A stretch of 64,000 nt of DNA from Bacteroidales bacterium (GCA_024763075.1 JANTGF010000004.1:1-64000); one strand, 5' to 3'; shown: positions 26,090 to 36,633, counted from the first letter of the stretch. The notes: a model not told the origin generated them from the letters alone. A program made the numbers and translations.

Positions 26090-26190
26090 GCATTTCAAAA
26101 ATGAATTAAAGTATAATACTGCATTCGTTTAGTTAAAGCGTATATTTTTTATGTAATTTTTGAAATGAAGTTTAATCAATAAATACATTT

Positions 26191-27576
26191 ATGACCTTAA
26201 TTAAGTCTATTTCTGGAATTCGTGGAACCATTGGAGGGGATCAGGGAACAAACCTTACTCCACCGGATGTGGTAAAATTTGTAACTGCCTATGGAAGATG
26301 GCTTAAAGAGAGAAATAAGAAGCCAGGGTTAAATGTGATTGTGGGAAGAGATGCACGGATATCCGGGCCCATGGTAAGCCATCTGGTAACAGGTACTTTA
26401 ATGGGAATAGGTGTGGATATTACCGAGATAGGGATGGCTACAACTCCAACGGTGGAAATGGCAGTGATCCATGAAAAAGCAGATGGGGGAATAATCATTA
26501 CTGCCAGTCATAATCCGGGAGAATGGAATGCCTTGAAACTTTTAAATGAAAAAGGAGAATTTCTTTCAGCTGGGGACGGAGAAAAAATCATACAGCTGGC
26601 ATCAATGGAAAATCATAATTTTGCCGGAGTAGGTGAGCTGGGAGTTGCATTTCACCCGGGAGCCTGGCATAAAAAGCATATAAATAAAATTCTGGATCTT
26701 GCATTGGTTGACATGGAAGCGATCAGAAAAGCTGATTTTACAGTAGCCATTGACTGTGTAAATTCTGTTGGAGGTCTTGTGATACCGGACTTGATGGAAG
26801 CATTGGGTGTTACAAAAGTGGTAAAACTATATTGCGAAGCAAATGGGGAATTCCCCCATAATCCGGAACCATTACCGGCGAATTTGAAGGATATTTTTAA
26901 CCTTGTTAAAACTACCGGGGCAGATGTCGGTTTTGTTGTGGATCCGGATGTGGACCGGTTAGCAATTGTAAATGAAAATGGTACGTTTTTTGGCGAAGAA
27001 TATACTTTGGTTGCTGTGGCTGATTATATTCTTCAAAATACACCGGGAAATACAGTTTCCAACCTGTCTTCAACCCGTGCACTAAAAGATGTTACGGAGC
27101 CTTACGGAGGCAGATATTATGCTTCAGCCGTTGGAGAAGTAAATGTGGTGGAAGAAATGTATAAACAAAATGCTGTTATTGGCGGAGAAGGAAACGGAGG
27201 CGTGATTTATCCGGAATTACATAGTGGCCGTGATGCATTGGTTGGGATTGCTTTGTTTCTTTCACATCTGGCTAAATCAGGTCTGAAATGTTCGGAGCTC
27301 AGGAAAAAATATCCGGATTATGCGATTACAAAAACAAAAGTAGAATTAAGTGAGGATTTGAATTTTGAAGAGGTGGTTTCGGCCATTCAGGATAGATATA
27401 AATCCAGTAAAATAACTACGATCGACGGGGTTCGGGTTGACTTTGACAAGGAATGGTTTCATATTAGAAAATCTAATACTGAACCTATTGTTCGCATCAT
27501 TGCAGAAAGCATTTCTTTGGAAAGATCTGGAGCCTTGGTTGAAGAAGTAAGAAAAATATTTGACAGTTATAAATAA
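26191..27576 (+). CDS. glmM: Phosphoglucosamine mutase
   Basis: GlmM interconverts glucosamine-6-phosphate and glucosamine-1-phosphate, the step before UDP-GlcNAc for peptidoglycan and LPS. The 461-residue protein has the alpha-D-phosphohexomutase layout. The start MTLIKSISGIRGTIGG is characteristic of the Bacteroidota enzyme. The phosphoserine loop TASHNPGEWNALK has the catalytic Ser106, the metal loop is DPDVDRL, the sugar loop is GEGNGGVI, and the phosphate-binding end is RKSNTEPIVRIIAES. A phosphomannomutase or phosphoglucomutase role cannot be fully excluded, but the sugar loop and length favour GlmM. It diverges from the pseudouridine synthase gene; no glmS or glmU is near. Confidence 0.92.
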   Translation: MTLIKSISGIRGTIGGDQGTNLTPPDVVKFVTAYGRWLKERNKKPGLNVIVGRDARISGPMVSHLVTGTLMGIGVDITEIGMATTPTVEMAVIHEKADGGIIITASHNPGEWNALKLLNEKGEFLSAGDGEKIIQLASMENHNFAGVGELGVAFHPGAWHKKHINKILDLALVDMEAIRKADFTVAIDCVNSVGGLVIPDLMEALGVTKVVKLYCEANGEFPHNPEPLPANLKDIFNLVKTTGADVGFVVDPDVDRLAIVNENGTFFGEEYTLVAVADYILQNTPGNTVSNLSSTRALKDVTEPYGGRYYASAVGEVNVVEEMYKQNAVIGGEGNGGVIYPELHSGRDALVGIALFLSHLAKSGLKCSELRKKYPDYAITKTKVELSEDLNFEEVVSAIQDRYKSSKITTIDGVRVDFDKEWFHIRKSNTEPIVRIIAESISLERSGALVEEVRKIFDSYK

Positions 27577-27860
27577 AATATACTTTTCCAGGAATAAAAC
27601 AAAAAAAGCAAAGGTCTAATTAAACAAACCTGGTAGGAATTGTTAAATATTCTTAAAAAGCGATACTGCAGGGTGAAATGGTTTTTATTTATAAAAATTA
27701 TATCATAGCTTCGGCACTTTGTTAAATGTTGCAAGCTTCCGGTATAAATTGGTCGTTAATTGCATGTGATTTTAAAATATATTTTCACCTGATAATATCT
27801 TGGGAGATAGTAAATTAAAGAAATTTTCGGAATAAATTTTTATTAAAAAACAGACAACAG

Positions 27861-29321
27861 ATGAAAAAATCATTAATTATAATTCTGGCTGTAGTTGTTG
27901 TGGCAATAGTTGGACTCGTTGTTTTTAACCGTTTAACCAGGAAAGATGACATTACGCAACTTGAAGCAGAGGTTATGCAGGGGGAGTTTGAGATTTTGGT
28001 TACGGTTACCGGAGAACTACAGGCTGAAAATTCTCAAAAAATTATGGGGCCGACTGAGTTGCGTACCAGCCGGGGACACAGGTTCTCACAAATTAAAATT
28101 CAGGACCTTATCCCCGAGGGAACGGTTGTTGATTCAGGAGATTATGTGGCAACACTTGACCGGTCGGATGTGACAAACCGTATCAAAGATATGGAAGATG
28201 AACTGGAAAAAAAGCAAACAGCTCTGATGACAACACGTTTGGATACAACCATGCAGCTTAGAAACCTCAGGGATGAACTGGTAAATCTGAGGTATAATAT
28301 GGAGGAGGCTGAGATTACCCTGGAACAGTCAAAATATGAATCTCCGGCTGTTATCAGACAGGCACAAATTAGTTCTGATAAGGCAAAACGGGCTTATGAG
28401 CAGGCACAGAAGAATTATAAGTTAAAGGTGATCCAGGCAAAAGCTGATATGCGAAATGCTGAGATAAATCTTGCAAGGGAGCAAAGAGACTATGAGGATA
28501 TGCAAAAGATCATAAATAAGTTTGTCATCCATGCACCTTCGGCAGGTATGGTGATATATCAAAAGGAGTGGGGTGGGCAAAAACGAAAGGTGGGGTCTAT
28601 GATCAGCCCGTGGGACCTTACTGTTGCTACATTGCCTGACCTTTCTTCCATGATTTCCAAGACCTATGTTAACGAGATTGATATAAGTAAGATTAAAGTT
28701 GACCAGCATGTAAGAATTGGAGTGGACGCCTTTCCTGAAAAAAGCTATGAAGGAAAGGTTTTTGAGGTTGCAAATATTGGAGAACAACTTCCGAATACTG
28801 ATGCAAAGGTTTTTGAGGTGTTAATAAAGCTTGATGGAATTGATCCCATACTGCGTCCGGCAATGACTACAAGTAATCAGATAATTACTGCTGTATTTGA
28901 AGATGTCCTTTATATTCCGCTGGAAGCTGTACAGTTTGAAGACAGCATCCCTATTGTTTATAAGAAAAACAAGACAAAGAGTGTTGTACTCCTGGGTGAA
29001 TCGAATGAAAATGAAGTGATTGTTGAACAGGGGCTGGAAGCAGGGGACAAGATTTTATTATCCACCCCTGATAAACCCGAAGAGTATAAATTGATAGGAG
29101 AGGAACTGATACCTGTATTTAAGGAACGTGAACGTCAGAAAAAGCTCCTGGAAGAGAAAGCCAAAGCTGATGCGAATAATAAAAATCAACAGCAAATGAA
29201 ACGAAGGCCGGGTAAGATGCCAAAAGGGATGACCAGAGAACAAATGAAAAAAATGAGATCTAAAAATTCTTCCGGCAAGAAACCACAAGTGGTTGTGAAA
29301 AAGACGGAGTCGGGAAACTGA
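27861..29321 (+). CDS. Periplasmic adaptor (HlyD/MacA-like) of an efflux system
   Basis: The 486-residue protein has an N-terminal membrane anchor (residues 4-22) and a membrane-proximal strand VMQGEFEILVTVTGELQAEN. A coiled-coil hairpin spans about 105-215 (DMEDELEKKQTALMTTRLDT and ISSDKAKRAYEQAQKNYKLK). It then returns through a lipoyl/beta-barrel part (HAPSAGMVIYQKEWGGQKRK, VNEIDISKIKVDQHVRIGVD). The last 60 residues are lysine/glutamine/methionine rich. Such adaptors link an inner-membrane pump to TolC. A 284 bp gap upstream has no recognisable gene or clear promoter. The permease and TolC genes follow at 64 and 10 bp, so the three form one operon. Confidence 0.92.
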   Translation: MKKSLIIILAVVVVAIVGLVVFNRLTRKDDITQLEAEVMQGEFEILVTVTGELQAENSQKIMGPTELRTSRGHRFSQIKIQDLIPEGTVVDSGDYVATLDRSDVTNRIKDMEDELEKKQTALMTTRLDTTMQLRNLRDELVNLRYNMEEAEITLEQSKYESPAVIRQAQISSDKAKRAYEQAQKNYKLKVIQAKADMRNAEINLAREQRDYEDMQKIINKFVIHAPSAGMVIYQKEWGGQKRKVGSMISPWDLTVATLPDLSSMISKTYVNEIDISKIKVDQHVRIGVDAFPEKSYEGKVFEVANIGEQLPNTDAKVFEVLIKLDGIDPILRPAMTTSNQIITAVFEDVLYIPLEAVQFEDSIPIVYKKNKTKSVVLLGESNENEVIVEQGLEAGDKILLSTPDKPEEYKLIGEELIPVFKERERQKKLLEEKAKADANNKNQQQMKRRPGKMPKGMTREQMKKMRSKNSSGKKPQVVVKKTESGN

Positions 29322-29385
29322 TTTTCGTGAACCGGATTTATCTTAAAGTTCTCACTGAATTTGTAAAAATTGTAAATCAATATAC

Positions 29386-30747
29386 ATGAAGCGTTATTTT
29401 CATGACATTGTTATCGCATTTGAAAGTATCCTGTCAAATAAATTGAAGTCAGTACTTACTGCTCTGGGTATAATTTTTGGAGTGGCTGCTGTAATTAGCA
29501 TGCTTGCCATTGGCAAAGGTGCCCAGCAGGAGATTCTGGACCAGATAAAAATGGTAGGAGTAAACAATATAGTAATTACACCAATTGTAGAGGAGAAATC
29601 AGCGGATAATGAGAGTGATAGTGGAGATAATGGTGAACAAAAAAAGGAAAAATTTTCCAGAGGGCTCTCCTTGAAAGATGCGGAATCCATATTACAGATT
29701 ATTCCTTCTGTTCAGAAAGTCAGCCCTGAAGTTTCTCTGAATTCGTTTGTAATGCAGTCGGGTAAGCGGTCTCCGGCAAAAATCATTGGTATTTCAAAAG
29801 ACTATTTTGATTTGTATAATCTTAGTTTACAGGAAGGTACTTATTTTAATGATTATCAGGAGGATCATGGCATTCAGGTCTGTATAATAGGAGCCAATAT
29901 TAAGTCAAAATTTTTCAGCCAGTCCGATCCGGTTGGACAATACCTTAAATTTGGAAATATCTGGCTGAAAGTTGTTGGAGTTTTGAAGAAAACAAATGTA
30001 TCCCTTACCTCTTTTGAAAATTCCGGTGTAAATGTGTACAATGATAATATTTACATTCCTGTTAAAACAATGTTAATGCGTTTTCAGAACCGGGCATTGG
30101 TGAATACCAGGAATATGCAATCGGTTTCTATGGTTGTGATGGGAGGCTTTTTCTCTATGCGGAGCACCAGCCCCAGCCAGAATACCAGCAGTAATTACCA
30201 TCAGTTGGATAAAATTATTGTTCAGGTTGCTGAAACCGAGCAATTAACTCCTACAACAGAGTTGCTTAGCCGAATGATACTGAGAAGGCATTCAGATGTG
30301 AAAGACTTTGAGATTACTGTTCCAGAACTTCTGTTAAAACAGCAGCAGAGAACAAAGGATGTATTTAATATTGTACTGGGAGCCATTGCAAGCATATCTC
30401 TGATTGTTGGGGGAATTGGCATAATGAATATCATGTTTGCTTCTGTTATGGAGCGAATTAAAGAGATCGGCACCCGCATGGCAATTGGTGCCAAGAAAAA
30501 AGATATTGTTGTGCAGTTTCTTTCAGAGGCAATTTTAATTAGTGTTACCGGAGGGTTTATTGGGGTGTTTCTGGGAATTGTAATTTCTAAGCTAATTACT
30601 TCTTTTGCAGGGATACTGACCATTGTTTCACCTTTTTCGGTATTGGTTGCTTTTGGTGTTTCAGCCATCGTGGGTGTAATATTTGGTTATTCCCCTGCGC
30701 AGCGGGCTGCCGAAAAAGATCCGATAGAATCATTACGTTACGAATAA
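29386..30747 (+). CDS. MacB-like ABC transporter permease without fused ATPase
   Basis: The 453-residue protein has the MacB/FtsX permease topology: one N-terminal helix (KLKSVLTALGIIFGVAAVIS, about 19-40), a periplasmic core of about 270 residues, and three C-terminal helices (IVLGAIASISLIVGGIGIMN near 330, ISVTGGFIGVFLGIVIS, FSVLVAFGVSAIVGVIFGYS). It ends in the family's PAQRAAEKDPIESLRYE. The loop ERIKEIGTRMAIGAKKKDI is the ATPase-coupling helix. E. coli MacB carries its ATPase in the same polypeptide; here none is fused and none lies in the operon. The periplasmic core contains an acidic insert (ESDSGDNGEQKKE) near residue 75. Confidence 0.92.
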   Translation: MKRYFHDIVIAFESILSNKLKSVLTALGIIFGVAAVISMLAIGKGAQQEILDQIKMVGVNNIVITPIVEEKSADNESDSGDNGEQKKEKFSRGLSLKDAESILQIIPSVQKVSPEVSLNSFVMQSGKRSPAKIIGISKDYFDLYNLSLQEGTYFNDYQEDHGIQVCIIGANIKSKFFSQSDPVGQYLKFGNIWLKVVGVLKKTNVSLTSFENSGVNVYNDNIYIPVKTMLMRFQNRALVNTRNMQSVSMVVMGGFFSMRSTSPSQNTSSNYHQLDKIIVQVAETEQLTPTTELLSRMILRRHSDVKDFEITVPELLLKQQQRTKDVFNIVLGAIASISLIVGGIGIMNIMFASVMERIKEIGTRMAIGAKKKDIVVQFLSEAILISVTGGFIGVFLGIVISKLITSFAGILTIVSPFSVLVAFGVSAIVGVIFGYSPAQRAAEKDPIESLRYE

Positions 30748-30757
30748 ATTTATAATA

Positions 30758-32248
30758 ATGAGCAAGAAATCATTTGTTTATCTGTTCACAATTTTAACTT
30801 TTTTAGGTTTCTCGTTTCAGGGGATCTCCCAAACACAAAAGGTATTAACGCTGGATGAAGTTTTGAAAATTGCAAGGGATCAGTCCCCTCAGGCAATTCT
30901 GGCCAGGCACAAATTCCTTGGTCAATACTGGTCTTTCAGGACTTTTAAAGCAAAGTACAAACCTGCGTTGAATATGAATGCCACCCTGGCGGACTTTAAC
31001 AGATCACTGGAGAAAGAATATGACTTTGGTACGGGTGAGGAATATTATGTCCAGAAGTTTTCCAACAACTCTTCATTAGGTTTAAGCCTGAGACAAAACG
31101 TTGGTGCAACCGGCGGGACCGTTTTTGCAACATCTTCATTGAGGAGGTTTGACAGATTCGGAGAGAACTCCAGTTCTCAGTATATTACAGTTCCGGCAAG
31201 CGTTGGTTTTTCCCAGCCTGTTTTTCAATTCAATCCGTTAAAGTGGGAGAAGAAAATTGAACCCATTAAATATGAAGAAGCAAAAAAATCTTATATAGAT
31301 GATATAGAACAGGTAAATCAGAGAGCTGTAAATCTTTTTTTTAACCTTGCTTTGGCTCAGCTGAATCTGGAAATTGCAAATATGAATTATTCCAATGCCG
31401 ATACGCTGTATAAAATTGCTATGGGTAGATACAATATTGGAACAATTGCTGAAGACGAACTTTTGCAGATGCAATTGAAATTTTTGAACGCAGGAGCTGA
31501 TTTGAACCAACGTGAAATCGACCTGCAAATTCAGGAATTTCAGCTTCGGTCTTTTTTGGGTTATAACAATAATGTCCAGTTAACTTTACTGATTCCGAAT
31601 GAAATCCCGGAATTAACAATTGATTTTGATCAGGCACTGGCACTGGCTTACGAGAATAATCCCGATATTCAGGGTATGGAGCGACAGCTCGTTGAAGCTG
31701 ACCGGGATGTTGCCCAGGCAAAAGGAGAGAAAGGTCTGCAAGCTGACATCTTTGGTTCATTCGGATATACGGGGAGTGCAGATCAACTGGATGCTTCCTA
31801 TAAAAATTTACTGGATGAACAAAAATTCAGGATCGGGTTAAATTTCCCCATTATGGAATGGGGCCTTGGCAGAGGGAGATTGAAAATGGCCCAGTCGAAC
31901 AGAGAGGTTGTAAAGGTAAACGTAAGGCAGGAACGAATTGACTTTGATCAGAGTGTGTTGCTTTCGGTTGCACAGTTTAATTTTCAGGATGATCAGGTAA
32001 AGATTGCCGCAAAAGCAGATACCATTGCCAGGAAAAGGTATGAAGTTTCCAAACAACGTTTTTTTATTGGAAAAATTGACGTACTGGACCTGAATGTAGC
32101 AGATTCGGAAAAAGATGTTTCCAAAAGAAACTACATTAGTACGCTCAGAAACTACTGGTCTGATTTCTATATGGTAAGGAGGCTCGCCCTCTATGACTTT
32201 CTGAAACAGGAAAAACTTAGCGCAAACTTTGACGAACTGATAAGATAG
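30758..32248 (+). CDS. TolC-family outer-membrane efflux channel
   Basis: The 496-residue protein has a signal peptide (SFVYLFTILTFLGFSFQGIS, then Q). It then has the two OEP repeats of TolC proteins: paired long helices such as QRAVNLFFNLALAQLNLEIA near residue 190 and DIQGMERQLVEADRDVAQAK near 305. Beta-strand segments SLGLSLRQNVGAT and QADIFGSFGYTG contribute to the barrel. It forms the exit duct for the adaptor and permease encoded just upstream (10 bp gap). The substrate is unknown; macrolides, peptides or lipids are all possible for this class. No strong terminator follows; a 6 bp stem lies at about 32262-32280. Confidence 0.93.
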   Translation: MSKKSFVYLFTILTFLGFSFQGISQTQKVLTLDEVLKIARDQSPQAILARHKFLGQYWSFRTFKAKYKPALNMNATLADFNRSLEKEYDFGTGEEYYVQKFSNNSSLGLSLRQNVGATGGTVFATSSLRRFDRFGENSSSQYITVPASVGFSQPVFQFNPLKWEKKIEPIKYEEAKKSYIDDIEQVNQRAVNLFFNLALAQLNLEIANMNYSNADTLYKIAMGRYNIGTIAEDELLQMQLKFLNAGADLNQREIDLQIQEFQLRSFLGYNNNVQLTLLIPNEIPELTIDFDQALALAYENNPDIQGMERQLVEADRDVAQAKGEKGLQADIFGSFGYTGSADQLDASYKNLLDEQKFRIGLNFPIMEWGLGRGRLKMAQSNREVVKVNVRQERIDFDQSVLLSVAQFNFQDDQVKIAAKADTIARKRYEVSKQRFFIGKIDVLDLNVADSEKDVSKRNYISTLRNYWSDFYMVRRLALYDFLKQEKLSANFDELIR

Positions 32249-32515
32249 GCTGTCTCCCTATCCTATAAGAATCATAGGAATACCTGAAATTTTCCTGACG
32301 ATATTTTTGTTTATCACTTATCTGAGTCGAAGCCTGGCCTGGCATTTCATAAAATTTGTTAAAGGAGAAACAAAAATTCCAATATGTGTTTTACGACATA
32401 TAATTAATGATCAATTTTAATTACTTTCGTAGCATGGTTGAAAAATAATGGATTTTTTTTAATTGGAAAGTACAGACAAGATATAATAAAATAACCTGTT
32501 TTAAAATTTAAAAAG

Positions 32516-33463
32516 ATGAAAATAACTGTTATTGGTGCAGGAAATGTTGGGGCAACCTGTGCAGATGTACTCGCCCATAAGGAATTGGTAAAGGATGTGA
32601 TTCTTCTGGATATTAAGGAAGGTATGGCCGAGGGAAAAGCCCTGGATATGTGGCAGGCAGCTGCCATAGAGAACTATGATACCCGTGTCACAGGGGTAAC
32701 GAATGATTATGAAGCCACAGCCGGCTCCAGTGTGGTGGTAATTACCTCAGGAATCCCCCGTAAACCGGGAATGTCCAGAGATGACCTGATTTCAACCAAT
32801 GCAAAAATTGTTAAGGACGTTACTGAGAATGCAGTTAAGTATTCTCCTGATGCAAAAATTATTGTGGTTGCAAATCCATTGGATGTAATGACTTATACTG
32901 CCTGTCTTGCATCTGGTAAGGATACCCGAAGTGTTTTTGGAATGGCCGGAATACTGGATACAGCACGGTTTAAAGCTTTTATTGCAACTGCGCTTAACTG
33001 TTCACCCAAGGATGTTCAGACTTTATTAATGGGAGGTCATGGCGATACAATGGTGCCGCTTCCCAGATATACAACAGTTAGTGGAATTCCTTTGACAGAT
33101 CTTATGGACAAGGAAACCATTGATGCAATTGTTGACCGTACCCGTAAGGGCGGTGGAGAGTTGGTTAAGCTGATGGGAACTTCCGCCTGGTATGCTCCGG
33201 GTGCTGCCGCCGCCCAGATGGCCGAATCTATTATCCGTGACCAGCACAGAACCTTCCCGGTTTGTGTCGGGTTAAAAGGTGAGTATGGAATTCATGATAT
33301 TTTTCTGGGTGTTCCGGTTAAATTAGGTTTAAATGGTATTGAAGAGATTATTGAAGTGGAACTGACGGATGATGAGAAAAAATTGCTGGATGAATCTGCA
33401 AATGCAGTGAAAGGCGTAATGGGAATCCTGGACGACATGAAATTCTTTAGCAATAAGTGCTGA
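32516..33463 (+). CDS. mdh: Malate dehydrogenase (NAD-dependent, LDH-like type)
   Basis: The enzyme oxidises malate to oxaloacetate in the TCA cycle. The 315-residue protein has the Rossmann loop GAGNVGA, the acidic LLDIKEG strand end that favours NAD, and the substrate loop SGIPRKPGMSRDDL whose Arg residues set dicarboxylate specificity. It also has NPLDVMTY and the catalytic His175 in GGHGDTMVPL. The start MKITVIGAGNVGATCADVLA fits the family exactly. It is transcribed alone: a 267 bp gap lies upstream (TACTTTCG at about 32423, one mismatch to the -7 consensus), and a strong terminator lies 32 bp after the stop. Confidence 0.96.
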   Translation: MKITVIGAGNVGATCADVLAHKELVKDVILLDIKEGMAEGKALDMWQAAAIENYDTRVTGVTNDYEATAGSSVVVITSGIPRKPGMSRDDLISTNAKIVKDVTENAVKYSPDAKIIVVANPLDVMTYTACLASGKDTRSVFGMAGILDTARFKAFIATALNCSPKDVQTLLMGGHGDTMVPLPRYTTVSGIPLTDLMDKETIDAIVDRTRKGGGELVKLMGTSAWYAPGAAAAQMAESIIRDQHRTFPVCVGLKGEYGIHDIFLGVPVKLGLNGIEEIIEVELTDDEKKLLDESANAVKGVMGILDDMKFFSNKC

Positions 33464-33494
33464 CCCTCAGATAGAAATATTGCTTTTTAGGGTA

Positions 33495-33523
33495 GAAGTG
33501 TCCTCTCAGGGCACTTCTTTTTT
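33495..33523 (+). terminator. Rho-independent terminator after mdh
   Basis: Arms GAAGTGTCC (33495-33503) and GGGCACTTC (33509-33517) form a 9 bp stem with one G-T pair around a TCTCA loop. Six T residues follow directly. It ends the mdh transcript and separates it from secDF. Confidence 0.9.
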
Positions 33524-33562
33524 ATTCAAATTAAAAACACAAAAAATTCTAAAAAAATTTAA

Positions 33563-33570
33563 TATCTTTG
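33563..33570 (+). promoter_or_regulatory. Bacteroidota -7 promoter box of secDF (TATCTTTG)
   Basis: TATCTTTG followed by CCC is an exact TAnnTTTG match, lying just after the mdh terminator and 60 bp before the secDF start. The upstream -33 region is A-rich without a clear TTTG. Confidence 0.65.
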
Positions 33571-33630
33571 CCCGACATTTTAAGTACCTTTTATTTAACT
33601 AAGTTTAAGAGAATTTAACAATCATTAGAA

Positions 33631-36600
33631 ATGCGAAACAAAGGAGCTATTTTATTTTTAATCGTTACGGTAACAATTGTTATTATATATCATTTATCAT
33701 TTACCGTTGTTACATCCCTGGTGAAGAAGGATGCTGCTGTCTATGCGGGGGGAGATTTGGTCAAAGAGTCGAATTATCTGGATTCCATAGCCAGTCTTAC
33801 AAAAGATGAGTGGAGCTATCTGGGAAATACCTACAGGGAATGCCAGGAAAAAGAGATCAACCTTGGTCTTGACCTGAAAGGAGGGATGAACGTAATTCTG
33901 GAGATTTCTGTTGTTGATATCATAAAATCCTTGTCAAATTATAGTACGGATACAACTTTTGTTAAGGCCTTAAATCTGGCACAGGCTTACCAGAAAAACA
34001 GCCAGGAAGACTTTGTTACCTTGTTTGGAAGAGCCTTTGAGGAAGTTGATCCCAACGCAAGGCTTGCTGCAATTTTCAATACCATTGAATTGAAAAGTAA
34101 AATTGATTTTAATTCTACAAATCAGGATGTGCTGAATGTCATAAGAGATGAAACTGAGTCTGCAATTAGTAACTCTTTTAATATTCTGGAAAGCAGGATT
34201 AACCGTTTTGGTGTTGCACAGCCAAGCATTCAGAGAATTGGAAATCAGGGGAGAATAATGGTTGAATTGCCAGGTGTAAAAGACCCGGAAAGGGTTAGGA
34301 AACTACTCCAGGGAACAGCTAATCTTGAATTCTGGGAAACATATGAAAACAGTGAAGTCTCACAGTACTTAATGCAGGCAAATACCAAACTTAAGTCAAT
34401 TCTCGGAACTTCACAGGCAAAGGATACAACTTCAGCAACTGAAGTAGCCGGCACGGATGAAACTAAGACTGAGACTGCAGACACATCAAAATCCCTGCTT
34501 GATATGATAGAGGCTGATTCCACGAAACAGCCGGAAGAAACACAGGATATTTCTAAATTTAAAGAAGAAAATCCTCTGTTTGCTGTTTTATACCCCAATA
34601 CAACACGTGACGGACAATTTGTACCTGGTTCTGTTGTAGGATTTAGTCATTACAGAGATACGGCTTTGGTGAATAAATATCTTAATATGGAACAGATTCA
34701 TGCCATTTTTCCCCGAGATCTGAAATTTGTCTGGCACTGGAAACCGTATAAATATGATGAAACACAAAATTTATTTGAACTTCATGCAATAAAAGTAACT
34801 ACCCGTGATGGTCGTGCTCCGCTTGACGGGGACGTGATTACTGCTGCCAGGGAAGAATATGACCAGACAACCGGTGATGCTCAGGTTTCAATGAACATGA
34901 GTACCGAAGGTGCAAAAACATGGGCAAGAATGACCAGAGAGAATGTGGGGCGTTGTATTGCCATTGTCCTGGATGGTTATGTTCGTTCAGCTCCCCGTGT
35001 AAATCAGGAGATTAAAGGAGGAAGCTCACAGATTACCGGTGATTTTACCATAACAGAAGCCCAGGACCTTGCAAATATTCTGAAATCAGGTAAATTGCCT
35101 GCTCCTGCAAAAATTGCACAGGAGACGATCGTAGGCCCTAGCCTGGGTAAGGAAGCTATTCAGGCAGGTTTGAACTCATTCCTGATCGCATTTGTTATTG
35201 TACTTCTTTATATGATTTTTTATTACAGTCATCGCGCTGGAACTGTTGCCGACATCGCACTTGTTGCTAACATGTTTTTTCTGATGGGGGTTTTGGCTTC
35301 TCTGGGTGCAGTCCTTACTTTGCCGGGTATTGCCGGTATTGTTCTTACAATAGGTATGTCGGTGGATGCGAATGTGCTGATCTATGAACGGATTAAGGAA
35401 GAATTACTGGCAGGGAAAGGAATTAAACTTGCCATAAAGGAAGGATATAAAAATGCAAACTCAGCCATTATAGATGCAAACGTAACCACTCTGATTACCG
35501 GTGCTATTCTTTTCTTCTTTGGTACCGGCCCCATCAAGGGTTTTGCTACAACTTTGGTTATTGGTATTCTTACTTCTTTGTTTTCAGCCATTTTTATCAC
35601 CAGAATTATTTTTGAAAAACTTTTGGATAAGAATGCCAAATTCTCCTTCTCAACAAAACTTACCGAGAATGCATTTAAGAATGCTCACATTAAATTTATT
35701 GAAAAAAGAAAAATATTTTATGTTGTTTCAGGTTCACTTGTTATAATAAGCCTTATTGCATTGTTCACCAGAGGATTAAACCAAAGTGTTGATTTTACAG
35801 GAGGTAGAACTTATGTGGTTCGGTTTCAGGAACCACATTCTACAGTTGAGGTTCAGGGTCTTTTGAGAGATGCGTTTGGGGAAGCTCCGGAGGTTAAGGT
35901 GTTTGGGAATGACAGGCAACTGAAGATTACTACCCAGTATCTGATTGATGAGTCTGAAGCAGATGACCAGGTTGAAGAAAAATTGTACGAAGGGCTGAAG
36001 CCTATTTTAGGACCTGATGTCAGCAAGGAAACCTTTCTGTCTGATTACAGAGAAAGTTCTCAGACAGTGGGGCCAACAATTGCCGATGATATCAAGGTCA
36101 GGGCTGTTTGGGTGATCGGACTGGCACTGATCTTTATGTTTATCTATATCGTAATAAGGTTCAGGAACTGGCAGTTTGGGATGGGTGCTATTCTGGCTCT
36201 TATGCATGATAGCCTTATTGTCCTGGGTATATTCTCTCTTGCAGATGGATTTTTGCCATTCTCACTGGAAATTGACCAGGCCTTCGTAGCAGCTATTTTA
36301 ACTGTGGTTGGTTACTCCGTAAACGATACGGTGGTCGTGTTTGACAGAATCAGGGAATACGTGGGCCTTTACAGAAAGCGGGAAAGGTCGGAAATATTAA
36401 ACCTGGCATTGAACAGTACACTTAGCCGGACGGTAAGTACCTCATTAAGTACATTTGTTGTGCTTCTTACAATTTTCATCTTTGGTGGTGAAGTCATTCG
36501 TGGATTTACATTTGCCTTAATGGTTGGTGTTGTTGTTGGTACTTATTCATCCTTGTTTGTTGCTACTCCTATTGTTTATGATACAATTAAAAAAGCTGAA

Positions 36601-36633
36601 ACAACGCGTGTGTTGAAAGGAAAACGGAGGTAG
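33631..36633 (+). CDS. secDF: Fused protein translocase subunit SecDF
   Basis: SecD and SecF pull exported proteins across the inner membrane using the proton gradient. They are separate in E. coli but fused in Bacteroidota. The 1000-residue protein starts with one helix (about 6-24), then the SecD signature LGLDLKGGMNVILEISV near residue 75. A periplasmic domain follows, with a low-complexity acidic Ser/Thr stretch at about 255-310. SecD's membrane block (about 510-670) includes GMSVDANVLIYERIKEEL, and the SecF half begins near 690 with VDFTGGRTYVVRF. SecF's last helices include VGYSVNDTVVVFDRIREY. It is a single gene unit flanked by its own promoter and terminator. Confidence 0.98.
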   Translation: MRNKGAILFLIVTVTIVIIYHLSFTVVTSLVKKDAAVYAGGDLVKESNYLDSIASLTKDEWSYLGNTYRECQEKEINLGLDLKGGMNVILEISVVDIIKSLSNYSTDTTFVKALNLAQAYQKNSQEDFVTLFGRAFEEVDPNARLAAIFNTIELKSKIDFNSTNQDVLNVIRDETESAISNSFNILESRINRFGVAQPSIQRIGNQGRIMVELPGVKDPERVRKLLQGTANLEFWETYENSEVSQYLMQANTKLKSILGTSQAKDTTSATEVAGTDETKTETADTSKSLLDMIEADSTKQPEETQDISKFKEENPLFAVLYPNTTRDGQFVPGSVVGFSHYRDTALVNKYLNMEQIHAIFPRDLKFVWHWKPYKYDETQNLFELHAIKVTTRDGRAPLDGDVITAAREEYDQTTGDAQVSMNMSTEGAKTWARMTRENVGRCIAIVLDGYVRSAPRVNQEIKGGSSQITGDFTITEAQDLANILKSGKLPAPAKIAQETIVGPSLGKEAIQAGLNSFLIAFVIVLLYMIFYYSHRAGTVADIALVANMFFLMGVLASLGAVLTLPGIAGIVLTIGMSVDANVLIYERIKEELLAGKGIKLAIKEGYKNANSAIIDANVTTLITGAILFFFGTGPIKGFATTLVIGILTSLFSAIFITRIIFEKLLDKNAKFSFSTKLTENAFKNAHIKFIEKRKIFYVVSGSLVIISLIALFTRGLNQSVDFTGGRTYVVRFQEPHSTVEVQGLLRDAFGEAPEVKVFGNDRQLKITTQYLIDESEADDQVEEKLYEGLKPILGPDVSKETFLSDYRESSQTVGPTIADDIKVRAVWVIGLALIFMFIYIVIRFRNWQFGMGAILALMHDSLIVLGIFSLADGFLPFSLEIDQAFVAAILTVVGYSVNDTVVVFDRIREYVGLYRKRERSEILNLALNSTLSRTVSTSLSTFVVLLTIFIFGGEVIRGFTFALMVGVVVGTYSSLFVATPIVYDTIKKAETTRVLKGKRR